From Pseudomonadota bacterium (GTDB taxonomy: Bacteria; Chloroflexota; UBA6077; JAJPGT01): 62,391 nucleotides of DNA. Of the stretch, positions 7,471-15,610 are shown piece after piece (within the stretch, counting starts at the first letter, position 1; the number at the start of each line of letters is the position of its first letter). The translations under genes and the position numbers were made by a program. The notes under the pieces are model-generated. The model had not been told where the DNA came from. It searched no databases and was given only the letters and a program-made list of their open reading frames with translations. The DNA is taken from contig JAJPGT010000039.1 of NCBI GenBank assembly GCA_021325655.1, positions 1 through 62,391 of the forward strand, in the 5' to 3' direction.

Positions 7471-9318
7471 GTGTCAACCGAACCGTTGCATCCGCATTCT
7501 GTCTCCAGACGCGCGTTCCTCAAGCTGACGGCGGTGCTGACAAGCGCCGTGGCCGTCGTGCCGCTGCTGAACGCCTGTAGCTCAGCCCCGGCCGCCGCGC
7601 CCACCAGCGCCCCGGCGGCCGCGGCTCCAACCCAGGCGCCGGCCGCCGCAGCCCCGACCCAGGCGCCGGCCGCCGCGGCCCCGACGAAGGCCCCCGCCGC
7701 GGCCGCGCCCACCACGGCTCCAGCGGCGGCTGCGCCGACGCAAGCGCCCACGCAAGCCGCTCCTACCGTTGCAGTCGCGGCCACCGCGGAGCCGTATACC
7801 GAGGACGAGAAGAAGCAGGCGGACGCCGCTTTCGAAGCCTCGGACAAAGGCAAGCCCGACCCGGCCTGGAAGGGCCAGAAAGTAACCGTCGGCGTCTTCT
7901 CCGGCGGTCCCCATGGCGGCATCTCCGGCCCGTACTATCTGTGGCGGCCGTATTTCGAGAAGCTCACCGGCGCTACCTACGACATCGTCGAGATCCCCTT
8001 CGCCGAGCTGTTCACCAAGTTCAAGACGGATATTGCCACCGGGACCGGCACCTACGACTTGATGATCACCGGCGCCTGGTTCTACGGCGACTTCATCGCC
8101 AGCGAAGCGATCATCCCGATTGAGAAGTACTTCGACGACCCGCGCATGCCGAAGTGGGATCGCGACGCGCTCCCGGAGGCGATCAAGACGCTCCATATGT
8201 GGGGCGGCAAGTGGTACGGGTTCCACAACGACTCCGACGGCCAGGTGTTGTACTATCGCCGCGACATTCTGAACGACCAGAAGTGGAAGGATGCCTTCAA
8301 GAAGGAGGTCGGCTACGACCTGCCGGTGCCGCCGCAGACCTGGGAGCAGGTGCGCGACATCGCCAAGTTCTTCAACGGGAAGGACTGGAACGGCGATGGC
8401 AAGCCGGACAACGGCATCACCATGCACCTGAAGGTGGGTGGCCAGGGCTTCTTCCACTTCATGTCACTGTCGGCACCCTACGTGGTGCTCCCGGGCGACA
8501 AGGTGGACCGCTATCACCACATGTACTGGTTCGACCCGGAGACGATGGAGCCGCTGATCAACTCCAAGGGACACCTGCGGGCGCTGGAGATGGTCATTGA
8601 GCTGAGCAAGTACGGCTCCAAAGAGATGCTGGGCTGGAGCCTGGGCGAGGCCTGGAACGACTTCCTGCAGGGCAACGCGCTCATGGTTTTTAGCTGGGGC
8701 GACGTCGGCTCGCTCTCGCAGCGGCCGGATTCCTCCAAGATCAAGGGCAAGCTCGGCGCGGCGGCGATCCCCGGCACCATGGAGGTGTATGACCGGGAGC
8801 ATGACACCTTCGTGAAGATGGACAAGCCGAACCTGGTGGCCAACAGCACCGGCGGCACCTGGCACCCGGTCATCTCCAAGCTCTCCAAGAACCCGGATCT
8901 TGCCGCCTACCTGGCCTCCTGGCAGGCGACCACCGCGATCAACCTGTTCAACATCCAGCGTGGCTGGGCCGGCGTGGACGTCGGCCCGAAGTACTCCATG
9001 CTCCCACCGTTCGGGACCGCCAAGGTGGAGGACTACACCCGCAATGGCTACGACGCGGGCGACATCCAGGAGTACAGCAACGCCTACGGGACGATGTGGT
9101 TCAAGTACCCCACCCTGCAGCACTACCTGCGCATCCCGGGCACGCCCGAGTACTGGGACGTGCTGGACACCGGCCTGGCCGAGGCGGTGACGGGCGCCAA
9201 GCAGCCCCAGGAGGCGCTCGACGGAATCGCGAAGGAGTGGGCCCGCATCACCGAAGATCGCGGGAAGGACACCCAGCTCAAGCTGTACCAGGAAGCGATC
9301 GGGTATAAATCCGCCTAG
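7471..9318 (+). CDS. Extracellular sugar-binding lipoprotein (family 1 SBP)
   Basis: A 615-residue extracytoplasmic binding protein. The N-terminus has a twin-arginine-like motif SRRAFLK (residues 12-18), a hydrophobic stretch and a lipobox LNAC with Cys36, so it is predicted to be a lipid-anchored protein, possibly exported folded by Tat. A low-complexity Ala/Pro linker (residues 39-100) separates the anchor from the ligand-binding domain, which starts near GQKVTVGVFSGG and has family 1 features (FAELFTKFKTDIATGTGTYD, then WGDVGSL). The GTG start follows GAGGGGAAGACT. It is longer than the usual 420-550 residues because of the linker. It is the first gene of a complete CUT1 importer. Confidence 0.92.
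   Translation: MSTEPLHPHSVSRRAFLKLTAVLTSAVAVVPLLNACSSAPAAAPTSAPAAAAPTQAPAAAAPTQAPAAAAPTKAPAAAAPTTAPAAAAPTQAPTQAAPTVAVAATAEPYTEDEKKQADAAFEASDKGKPDPAWKGQKVTVGVFSGGPHGGISGPYYLWRPYFEKLTGATYDIVEIPFAELFTKFKTDIATGTGTYDLMITGAWFYGDFIASEAIIPIEKYFDDPRMPKWDRDALPEAIKTLHMWGGKWYGFHNDSDGQVLYYRRDILNDQKWKDAFKKEVGYDLPVPPQTWEQVRDIAKFFNGKDWNGDGKPDNGITMHLKVGGQGFFHFMSLSAPYVVLPGDKVDRYHHMYWFDPETMEPLINSKGHLRALEMVIELSKYGSKEMLGWSLGEAWNDFLQGNALMVFSWGDVGSLSQRPDSSKIKGKLGAAAIPGTMEVYDREHDTFVKMDKPNLVANSTGGTWHPVISKLSKNPDLAAYLASWQATTAINLFNIQRGWAGVDVGPKYSMLPPFGTAKVEDYTRNGYDAGDIQEYSNAYGTMWFKYPTLQHYLRIPGTPEYWDVLDTGLAEAVTGAKQPQEALDGIAKEWARITEDRGKDTQLKLYQEAIGYKSA
7585..7743 (+). repeat. Tandem 27-bp repeats encoding an APAAAAPTx linker
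   Basis: Residues 39-91 of the lipoprotein consist of one 8-residue and five 9-residue units of the form APAAAAPT followed by S, Q, K or T. At the DNA level these are near-identical 27-bp GC-rich units. They should be prone to copy-number change by slippage. The product is a flexible surface tether. Confidence 0.85.
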
Positions 9319-9328
9319 CGCACGTGCC

Positions 9329-9368
9329 GGACAGGAGGGGGCTCACGGCCGTGAGCCCCCTCCTGTCC
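9329..9368. terminator. 40-bp perfect palindrome (hairpin) between binding protein and permeases
   Basis: The 20 bases at 9329-9348 are exactly complementary to those at 9349-9368, centred on CACGGCCGTG. Transcribed, this gives a very stable hairpin 10 bases after the lipoprotein stop. It lacks a clear U-tract. It is best explained as a partial terminator or 3'-end stabiliser giving more binding protein than permease, as is common in such operons. Confidence 0.75.
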
Positions 9369-9393
9369 CTTCACCCCAGCCGGAGGCGTCTGC

Positions 9394-10344
9394 ATGGCCC
9401 TGAAGAACCTGCGCCTCGGGCTCGGCCGGCTGGCCGAGCCGGAGAGTCGCGCGGTCCCGGTCCGCGTCAGTACCACTGGCGCGCGGCAGAGCGACCGCGT
9501 GAAGTACCTCTTTATCCTGCCGGGCATCGTCTGGATTCTCGCGTTCACCATCTTCCCGCTGGTGTACGCGGTTCGGCTCAGCCTGTACAACTCCAAGCTC
9601 GGCCTGCCCAACGAGCACTTCATTGGCCTGGGCAACTACATTCGAGCCTATAGCGACGAGCGCCTCTGGGAAGCCCTGGGGGTGACGGTGCGCTTCGTGG
9701 TCGTCAGTGTCGCGGCTACCGTCATCCTGGGGCTGCTGCTGGCGCTGCTGTTCAATCGGCCGATGCGCGGCCTGCCCATCTTCCGCGCCATCTTCACTAT
9801 GCCGTTGTTCGTCCCGGCCATCGCCATTGGCTATCTCAGCCTGACCATCGTTCACGAGGACGGCCCGATCAACAACTTTCTGAAGCTGTTCGGGCTGAAG
9901 CAACCCATCCCCTGGCTCTCCGATCCGTTCTGGGCCTTTCTCGCCGTATGCGCCGTGGACATCTGGCAATGGACCCCGTTCGCCTTCATCGTCCTGCTGG
10001 CCGGGCTGCAGTCGTTGCCGGATGAGATCTATGAGGCGGCAGCGCTGGATACCTCTTCCGCGTTCCAGACGTTCCGCTACATCACTCTGCCACTGCTTAC
10101 CCCGGTCATCCTGACTGTCACCATCCTGCGCATGGTCGAAGCCTTCAAGGTGATCGAGATCCCATTTGCGCTCACCAACGGCGGCCCCGGTGTTTCGACC
10201 AGGACCTACACCTTCTACACCTACATCACCGGTCTGAAGAACTTCGACATGGGCTATGGCAGCGCGATCGCGATTGTCTTCATGGTGCTGCTGGCGATCA
10301 TCAGCACCATCTTCTTCATCCGCGCGCGCCACATTTACGACTAG
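9394..10344 (+). CDS. Sugar ABC transporter permease (MalF/UgpA type)
   Basis: A 316-residue inner-membrane permease. A hydrophilic N-terminus of about 45 residues precedes the first membrane helix (YLFILPGIVWILAFTIFPLV), followed by five more. The cytoplasmic EAA loop is IYEAAALDTSSAFQTFRYITLP. The segment AFTIFPLVYAVRLSLYNSK is typical of the CUT1 MalF/UgpA group. The start follows GGAGGCGTCTGC. It forms a transmembrane heterodimer with the next gene product, 14 bases downstream. Confidence 0.93.
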   Translation: MALKNLRLGLGRLAEPESRAVPVRVSTTGARQSDRVKYLFILPGIVWILAFTIFPLVYAVRLSLYNSKLGLPNEHFIGLGNYIRAYSDERLWEALGVTVRFVVVSVAATVILGLLLALLFNRPMRGLPIFRAIFTMPLFVPAIAIGYLSLTIVHEDGPINNFLKLFGLKQPIPWLSDPFWAFLAVCAVDIWQWTPFAFIVLLAGLQSLPDEIYEAAALDTSSAFQTFRYITLPLLTPVILTVTILRMVEAFKVIEIPFALTNGGPGVSTRTYTFYTYITGLKNFDMGYGSAIAIVFMVLLAIISTIFFIRARHIYD

Positions 10345-10358
10345 CAGGGGGTCTGACC

Positions 10359-11216
10359 ATGGTTCACCGCCAGTCCAGCCCACTTACACGTGGCGTCGCC
10401 GCTGTCTTCATTACCCTGGCCACGCTCTGGGCTGTGTTCCCCTTCTACTGGGCCATCATCACCTCGTTCAAGAACCGCCTCGACTGGTTCAACTACAGCT
10501 TCATCCCGTTCCTGCAGTTCGAGCCAACGCTCGACTGGTGGACGCAGGAGCTGGGCCCGGCCGGGCGCGGCCCGGAGCTGGCCCGCGCGATGACCAGCAG
10601 CGTCACCCTGGCGCTGGGCGCGGCGATCATCGCGCTGCTGCTGGGCGCGCCGGCTGGCTACGCGCTGGCGCGCTTCCGCTTCCACCGCTGGAAGAACCGC
10701 GACATCACCATGTGGTTCCTCTCCCAGCGCTTCTTGCCGCCGGTCGCCACGATGATCCCGATCTTCCTCATGGTCCGCACCGTCGGGCTGCTCGACACCC
10801 CGTGGGCGCTGGCGATCGCCAATGCCACGTTCACGCTGCCGTTCGCGGTGCTGATCCTGCGCGACACCTTCAAGGAGCTGCCGATCGAGCTGGAGGAGGC
10901 GGCACTGGTGGACGGGGCCTCGCCGTTCCAGGTGTTTCGCCTGATCGCGCTGCCGCTGGCGGCTCCCGCCATGGTCGCCGCCGGGATCATCTGCTTCGCG
11001 TTCTCCTGGAACGAGTTCCTGTTCGCCCTGATCCTGACGGTAAAGAACGCGGTGCCGATGACCGTGATCATCGCCGGCTCGGAGCACACCAAGGGAGTGA
11101 TTTTCGCCGACGTCGCCACCCGGGTGCTCACCGGGGTGATCCCGCCGGCCATCCTGGCGCTGCTGGTGCAGCGCTACATTGTGCGCGGGCTCACCTTCGG
11201 CGCAGTCAAGGGGTAG
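10359..11216 (+). CDS. Sugar ABC transporter permease (MalG/UgpE type)
   Basis: A 285-residue permease partner of the preceding gene. It has six hydrophobic segments and the EAA loop EEAALVDGASPFQVFRLIALP, and ends in YIVRGLTFGAVKG, the typical MalG C-terminus that docks on the ATPase. It closely resembles the lone permease at 4670-5512, so the two derive from a duplication. No ATPase gene follows; the MalK-type protein at 3450-4553 is the obvious candidate partner. Confidence 0.93.
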   Translation: MVHRQSSPLTRGVAAVFITLATLWAVFPFYWAIITSFKNRLDWFNYSFIPFLQFEPTLDWWTQELGPAGRGPELARAMTSSVTLALGAAIIALLLGAPAGYALARFRFHRWKNRDITMWFLSQRFLPPVATMIPIFLMVRTVGLLDTPWALAIANATFTLPFAVLILRDTFKELPIELEEAALVDGASPFQVFRLIALPLAAPAMVAAGIICFAFSWNEFLFALILTVKNAVPMTVIIAGSEHTKGVIFADVATRVLTGVIPPAILALLVQRYIVRGLTFGAVKG

Positions 11217-11220
11217 CCGT

Positions 11221-11238
11221 CGCCCCGCTCGCGGGGCG
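11221..11238 (+). terminator. Hairpin after the sugar importer operon
   Basis: CGCCCCG, a CTCG loop, then CGGGGCG make a 7-bp stem four bases after the permease stop. There is no U-run, so termination efficiency is uncertain. The remaining bases to the next promoter (about 110) carry nothing else recognisable. Confidence 0.45.
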
Positions 11239-11350
11239 CCAGCGGGACAGGCGAGCGTGGAGCAGCAGGTTCACCCAGCCCCGCTGCTCGGGCGCGGCCC
11301 TCTCGCCCCAGCCGTGGGGCTACCCAGGCCAGCCGCAGAGCCACCCAGGA

Positions 11351-11379
11351 TTGAATTCCGGGCCCAGAGCGCCTAGACT
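11351..11379 (+). promoter_or_regulatory. Promoter of the E1 alpha/E1 beta/lipoyl operon
   Basis: TTGAAT at 11351-11356 and TAGACT at 11374-11379 with a 17-bp spacer. The predicted start is near 11386, giving a leader of about 36 bases before the E1 alpha ATG. Confidence 0.68.
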
Positions 11380-11421
11380 GGGCATCGAGCAGATCCCACA
11401 CGCAAGGGAGTTCAGGACGAG

Positions 11422-12390
11422 ATGGAGCTCAGCCGAGAGAAGCTGCTCTGGATGTACGAGCGGATGCGCCTGATCCGCGACTTCGAGGACCGCATCGCCG
11501 GGCTGTTCGCCGCGGGTGAGCTGCCAGGCTTCTTGCACTTCTACGCCGGCGAAGAGGCCGTGGCGGTGGGAGTCTGCGCTCATCTCAACCCGGATGACTT
11601 CATCACTAGCACCCACCGCGGCCATGGCCACTGCATTGCCAAGGGCGTGGATGTCAACCAGATGATGGCCGAGCTGTACGGGCGGGCCACCGGCGCCTGC
11701 AAGGGCAAGGGCGGCTCGATGCACATCGCCGACGTGGACAAGGGGATGCTGGGCGCCAACGGCATCGTCGGCGGCGGGGCGCCGCTGGCGGCCGGGGCCG
11801 GGCTCACCGCCAAGTACAACAAGCGCGGCCAGGTAGCGGTCTGCTTCTTCGGGGACGGCGCCAACAACCAGGGTGCCTTCCACGAGGCGGCCAACCTGGC
11901 CGCCATCTGGAAGCTCCCCGTGATCTTCGTCTGCGAGAACAACGGCTACGCCGAGGCCACCCCGGTCAACTACGCCACCAGCGTGCAGGATATCGCCGCC
12001 CGGGCCAGCGCTTACAACATCCCGGGGCTGGTAGTGGATGGCCAGGACGTCTTCGCAGTGTACGAGGCAGCGGGAGAAGCGGTCCGCCGTGCCCGTGCCG
12101 GCGAGGGGCCCACGCTGCTGGAGTGCAAGACCTATCGCTACTACGGCCACTTCTCCGGCGACCCGGGCGGCTATCGCTCCGAGGAGGAGATCAACGAGGC
12201 GAAGCGGCGCGACTGCCTCGAGCGCTTCAAGCGGCAGGTGCTGGACCGTGGCCTGCTCACCCAGGCCGAGCTGGACGAGATCGACCGTCGCTCCAAGGAG
12301 GCGATTGAGCAGGCCGTCGCGTTCGCCAAGTCCAGCCCGTTGCCGTCGCCCGAAGAAGTCACCACCGACGTCTACGTCCGCTATCCCTAG
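11422..12390 (+). CDS. Thiamine-diphosphate dehydrogenase E1 alpha (AcoA-like)
   Basis: A 322-residue E1 alpha subunit of a 2-oxo acid or acetoin dehydrogenase complex. The thiamine-diphosphate motif runs from GDGANNQGAFHEAAN to CENN, the standard GDG-x(about 26)-NN. Upstream are the active-site segments STHRGHGHCIAKG and GKGGSMHIAD. Length and the LHFYAGEEAVAVG segment fit the AcoA/pyruvate dehydrogenase alpha group rather than branched-chain enzymes, which are longer. It decarboxylates or cleaves its substrate to a hydroxyethyl-ThDP intermediate with the beta subunit. An acetoin role is favoured by the unusual third gene. Confidence 0.88.
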   Translation: MELSREKLLWMYERMRLIRDFEDRIAGLFAAGELPGFLHFYAGEEAVAVGVCAHLNPDDFITSTHRGHGHCIAKGVDVNQMMAELYGRATGACKGKGGSMHIADVDKGMLGANGIVGGGAPLAAGAGLTAKYNKRGQVAVCFFGDGANNQGAFHEAANLAAIWKLPVIFVCENNGYAEATPVNYATSVQDIAARASAYNIPGLVVDGQDVFAVYEAAGEAVRRARAGEGPTLLECKTYRYYGHFSGDPGGYRSEEEINEAKRRDCLERFKRQVLDRGLLTQAELDEIDRRSKEAIEQAVAFAKSSPLPSPEEVTTDVYVRYP

Positions 12391-12471
12391 CACACGGTCC
12401 CGCGCTCCGGGCCCCTGTCCCCGATCCGGGAGCCCTGTGGGGCGTGGGAGCTGTTCGATGAGGAGCGAGCC

Positions 12472-13500
12472 ATGGCAACAACGGTAGCAACCCGGCAGAT
12501 CCTGTACGGCCAGGCGATCAACGAAGCGCTCCGCCAGGAGATGCGCCGTGACCCGACCGTGGTCGTGATGGGCGAGGACGTCGCCGGCGGGGCGACGCGC
12601 GACGACCAGGGCATGGGCGATGCCTGGGGTGGGCCGTTCGGCCTGACGAAGGGGCTGCTGGCCGAGTTCGGCCGCGAGCGGGTGCTGGATACCCCCATCT
12701 CCGAGATGGGCTTCATCGGCGCCGCGGTGGGCGCCGCCGCGACGGGGATGCGCCCGGTCGCCGACCTGATGTTCGTGGACTTCCTCGGCTCGGCGCTGGA
12801 CCAGGTGATGAACCAGGCCGCCAAGCTGCGCTACATGTTCGGCGGCAAGGCCAAGGTGCCGATGACGATCATGACCGCCATCGGCGCCGGGCTGAACGCC
12901 GCCTCGCAGCACTCGCAGGTGCTGTACTCCTTCTTCGTCCACCTGCCCGGGCTGAAAGTGGTAGCGCCGTCCGACGCCTACACCGCCAAGGGGCTGATGG
13001 CCGCGGCGATCCGCGACGACGACCCGGTGATCGTCTGCAACCACAAGGCGCTGTTCTCAGTGAAGGGCGACTGCCCCGAGGAAGAGTACGTCCTGCCACT
13101 CGGCCAGGCCCGCCTGCTCCGCGAGGGCAAGGACGTCACGCTCATCGGCATGTCTCGCATGGCGATGGTCTGCCGCGACGCCGCCCGGATGCTGGAGAAG
13201 GATGGCATCAACGCCGAGGTGGTGGATGTGCTGAGCCTGTCGCCGCTGGACGAGGACACGATCTTGCGCTCGGTCGGCAAGACGCGCCGGGTGGTGATCG
13301 TGGACGAGAGCCACCCTCGCTGCAACATGGCGACGGACATCGCGGCGCTGATCGCCGACAAGGGCTTCGACCTGCTCGACGCGCCGATCAAGCGGGTCAC
13401 CGGGCCGCACGCCCCGGTGCCGTTCTCCCCGGTGCTGGAATCCGCCTACATTCCGTCAGCGGAGCGGGTCGCGGCGACGGCGCGCGAGTTGCTGGACTAG
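12472..13500 (+). CDS. Thiamine-diphosphate dehydrogenase E1 beta (AcoB-like)
   Basis: A 342-residue E1 beta subunit with the transketolase-type pyrimidine-binding domain in the first half (VVVMGEDVAGG, then TPISEMGFIGAAVGAA) and a C-terminal transketolase domain (GKDVTLIGMSRMAMVCRDAA, then VEVVDVLSLSPLD-like VDVLSLSPLDEDTI). The conserved GEDV glutamate activates thiamine diphosphate. The start follows GAGGAGCGAGCC. The 81-base gap to E1 alpha contains no separate promoter that I can see, so the genes are probably co-transcribed and form an alpha2beta2 enzyme. Confidence 0.9.
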   Translation: MATTVATRQILYGQAINEALRQEMRRDPTVVVMGEDVAGGATRDDQGMGDAWGGPFGLTKGLLAEFGRERVLDTPISEMGFIGAAVGAAATGMRPVADLMFVDFLGSALDQVMNQAAKLRYMFGGKAKVPMTIMTAIGAGLNAASQHSQVLYSFFVHLPGLKVVAPSDAYTAKGLMAAAIRDDDPVIVCNHKALFSVKGDCPEEEYVLPLGQARLLREGKDVTLIGMSRMAMVCRDAARMLEKDGINAEVVDVLSLSPLDEDTILRSVGKTRRVVIVDESHPRCNMATDIAALIADKGFDLLDAPIKRVTGPHAPVPFSPVLESAYIPSAERVAATARELLD

Positions 13501-13519
13501 GAGTATCAGCCTCGGGTGT

Positions 13520-13549
13520 GGGGGAAGGGGCGGCGCTGCCCCTTCCTCC
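13520..13549 (+). terminator. Strong hairpin inside the dehydrogenase operon
   Basis: The bases 13520-13531 (ending GGAAGGGGC) pair with 13538-13549 (beginning GCCCCTTCC) over a six-base GGCGCT loop: 12 bp with one G-U pair. It sits between E1 beta and the lipoyl gene, shortly before the latter's ribosome site, and probably lowers its expression relative to E1. Confidence 0.55.
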
Positions 13550-13571
13550 TTGCTGTTCCTGTGGAGGTGGC

Positions 13572-14975
13572 GTGGTAACCGAAGTCGTGATGCCGAAGCT
13601 CGGGCTGACGATGCAATCCGGCACGGTCACCAAGTGGCACAAGCGCGAGGGCGACCCCGTCAAGCAGGGCGAGCCGCTACTGGACATCGAATCGGAAAAG
13701 ATCACCACCACGGTCGAGGCGCCGGCGGATGGGGTACTGCGCCTGATTACCGTGCGCGAGGGCGAGGAGTGCCCGCCGGCCACCCCGGTCGGCTACGTCG
13801 GCCCCCTCGACGAGCCGCTGCCGGAGGCGGCCTCCCGGCCCGCCGTGGCTGCCGCCACCGCCGCGCCCAGCGCTGCCGCTGCTCCCGCGCGCGCCGAGCG
13901 GGCCGCGGAGCCGACTGAAGCGGGCGAGTACGCGGTCTCGCCGGCGGCGCGCAAGCTGGCCCGGGAGCTGGGGGTCGATCTCAGCAAGGTGCGGCCGTCG
14001 GGTCGCTCGCGGCGCATCACCACCGAGGACGTGGAGGCCTACCACGCCGCGCTCCAGGCCGGCGCCGGGGCGGAGGCCGAAGCCGGGCGCCCAGTCGCCT
14101 TCTACAGCGACGGGATCAAGCTGGCCGGCGTGCTCTACCTGCCGCCAGACCTCACCACGGGCGAGCGGCGCCCGGCGCTGGTCCTGTGCGCCGGCATCCA
14201 GGGGCTCAAGGAGCTCGGGCCGCGCGACCTGGCCGAGCGGCTGATGGAGGCCGGGTTCGTGGCACTGACCTTCGACTACCGCGGCTTCGGCCAGAGCGAG
14301 GGGCCGCGCTGGCAGCCCTGGCCACACGAGCAGGTCCGCGACGCGCGGGCAGCCGTAACCTTCCTGGCCCAGCAGCCGCAGGTCGACCCGGAGCGGATCG
14401 CCGTGCTCGGGATCAGCATGGGCGGCGGGCACGCCATTTCTGCCGCCGCGGTCGACCCGCGCATCAAGAGCGTGGTCGCGATCGAGCCGGTGACCGATGG
14501 CAGGCGCTGGCTGCGCAGCCTGCGGCGCGAATGGGAGTGGCGCGCGTTCCAGGAGCGGCTGGCCCAGGACCGGGCGGCGCGTGTGACCAGTGGCGAGTCG
14601 CAGCGCCTCTCCCTCTACGAGATCATGGTGCCCGACCCGGACACCAGGATGATTCTGGATGTGCTGGCCAGGATGCGCCCGGAGCTGGAACTGGAGCCGC
14701 AGCTCCCGCTGGCGTTCGCCGAGGCGCTGGCGGAGTACCGGCCGGAGGCCGTGGTCGACCAGATCGCCCCGCGCGGGATCCTGTTCATCCACGGCGACCT
14801 GGACCTGCTGGTCTCGCCCGACGAGTCGCGCCAGGCCGCTGCCCGGGCCGGTGAGCCGAAACGGCTGGTGGTGCTGCCCAACATGGGCCACCTGAACTGG
14901 CAGAAGCCGGGGCACCCGATCTTCGCTCACATCGTGGAGCTGGCGACGGGCTGGCTGCACGAGCAGCTCCGGTAG
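13572..14975 (+). CDS. Lipoyl domain, E3-binding domain and alpha/beta-hydrolase fusion (AcoC-like)
   Basis: A 467-residue protein in place of a normal E2. Residues 1-78 are a lipoyl domain with the lipoylated lysine in ESEK(43)ITTTVEAPA. An Ala/Pro linker follows, then a peripheral-subunit (E3)-binding domain at about 120-158 (VSPAARKLARELGVDL, then GRSRRITTEDVEAY). Residues 175-467 are an alpha/beta hydrolase with nucleophile GIS(282)MGG, acid in HGDLDLL (409/411) and His440 in NMGH; the 2-oxo acid dehydrogenase acyltransferase domain is absent. The lipoyl-hydrolase architecture is known for acetoin dehydrogenase E2 (AcoC), which supports an acetoin-cleaving role. The GTG at 13572 follows GGAGGTGGC; a longer frame from 13518 would cross the hairpin. 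Confidence 0.88.
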   Translation: MVTEVVMPKLGLTMQSGTVTKWHKREGDPVKQGEPLLDIESEKITTTVEAPADGVLRLITVREGEECPPATPVGYVGPLDEPLPEAASRPAVAAATAAPSAAAAPARAERAAEPTEAGEYAVSPAARKLARELGVDLSKVRPSGRSRRITTEDVEAYHAALQAGAGAEAEAGRPVAFYSDGIKLAGVLYLPPDLTTGERRPALVLCAGIQGLKELGPRDLAERLMEAGFVALTFDYRGFGQSEGPRWQPWPHEQVRDARAAVTFLAQQPQVDPERIAVLGISMGGGHAISAAAVDPRIKSVVAIEPVTDGRRWLRSLRREWEWRAFQERLAQDRAARVTSGESQRLSLYEIMVPDPDTRMILDVLARMRPELELEPQLPLAFAEALAEYRPEAVVDQIAPRGILFIHGDLDLLVSPDESRQAAARAGEPKRLVVLPNMGHLNWQKPGHPIFAHIVELATGWLHEQLR

Positions 14976-14982
14976 CACACCC

Positions 14983-15012
14983 GGGGACGCGGGAGGCTCG
15001 TCCCACGTCCCC
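14983..15012 (+). terminator. Terminator-like hairpin after the dehydrogenase operon
   Basis: Bases 14983-14994 pair with 15001-15012 (GGGGACG and GGGA with TCCC and CGTCCCC, one C/A mismatch) around a GGCTCG loop, eight bases after the stop codon. There is no U-tract. Confidence 0.55.
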
Positions 15013-15100
15013 AATCCTGCCCGCCAGCAGCTTTGCGAGCGTTCCAGCAGAGGGATGGCCAGGCTCGGGAGACGTCGCGGCCATCGCCCTCCACGGAGGC

Positions 15101-15121
15101 GCCGGCCAGGCGGGCCGGCGA
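15101..15121. repeat. 8-bp inverted repeat upstream of the uncertain coding stretch
   Basis: CGCCGGCC, an AGGCG loop, then GGCCGGCG. It lies in the non-coding gap after the dehydrogenase operon. Function unknown; a second weak terminator is possible. Confidence 0.35.
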
Positions 15122-15142
15122 CAATGCCGGCCGGAGGCAGGG

Positions 15143-15610
15143 GTGGCCGCACACACGGACGCTGACTGGGAGCAGCGGCGCAGCCGACTGAGGGGCTCCA
15201 CGCAGCAGCTTCTCCGGGAATGCCAGCTCTCCATGGGCGGCTTCCTGCTCACGCTCGAGCTGCACGCGCAGCAGTCGCTCGAGGCGCGAGCACAGTGCGA
15301 CGATCTCACCACCTGGCTCGCCGCCCACGTGCCCGGGTTCTCTTACTGGGCAGCGCGGCCGCGGCGGATCAGCCTGCCCAATCTCCACTCCTTTCAGCCG
15401 GTCTGCCGGGTCTACATGCGGGTTCTTTGCGCTGGACAGCACTATCCAACCCTGGAGTTTGCCCACAAGCTCCAGGCGGTGCCCTATTACAGCGTGCTCG
15501 CCCCCAACACGCTCCAGTGGGAGAGACAGCCCGAGGGTGTCGGTCCGGCCCCAAACCCGGCCCACGGGTGCCGCGAGCCCGGCCAAGCAGACACTGGTAG
15601 CCGGGGCTGC
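15143..15610 (+). other. Possible coding remnant (about 150 codons), unrecognised
   Basis: From a GTG at 15143, preceded by GGAGGCAGGG, the frame encodes a plausible amphipathic sequence (QQLLRECQLSMGGFLLTLEL, then LTTWLAAHVPGFSYW). After about 150 codons it runs on antisense through the whole aldolase gene to 16498, where its composition becomes that of a shadow frame. Either a real small gene has lost its stop by a frameshift, or the stretch is not coding. I do not recognise it. Confidence 0.25.

Noticed and set aside
13677..15152. A 490-codon antisense frame across the lipoyl-hydrolase gene
   Set aside because: Antisense to a gene with intact catalytic motifs; no motif of its own.
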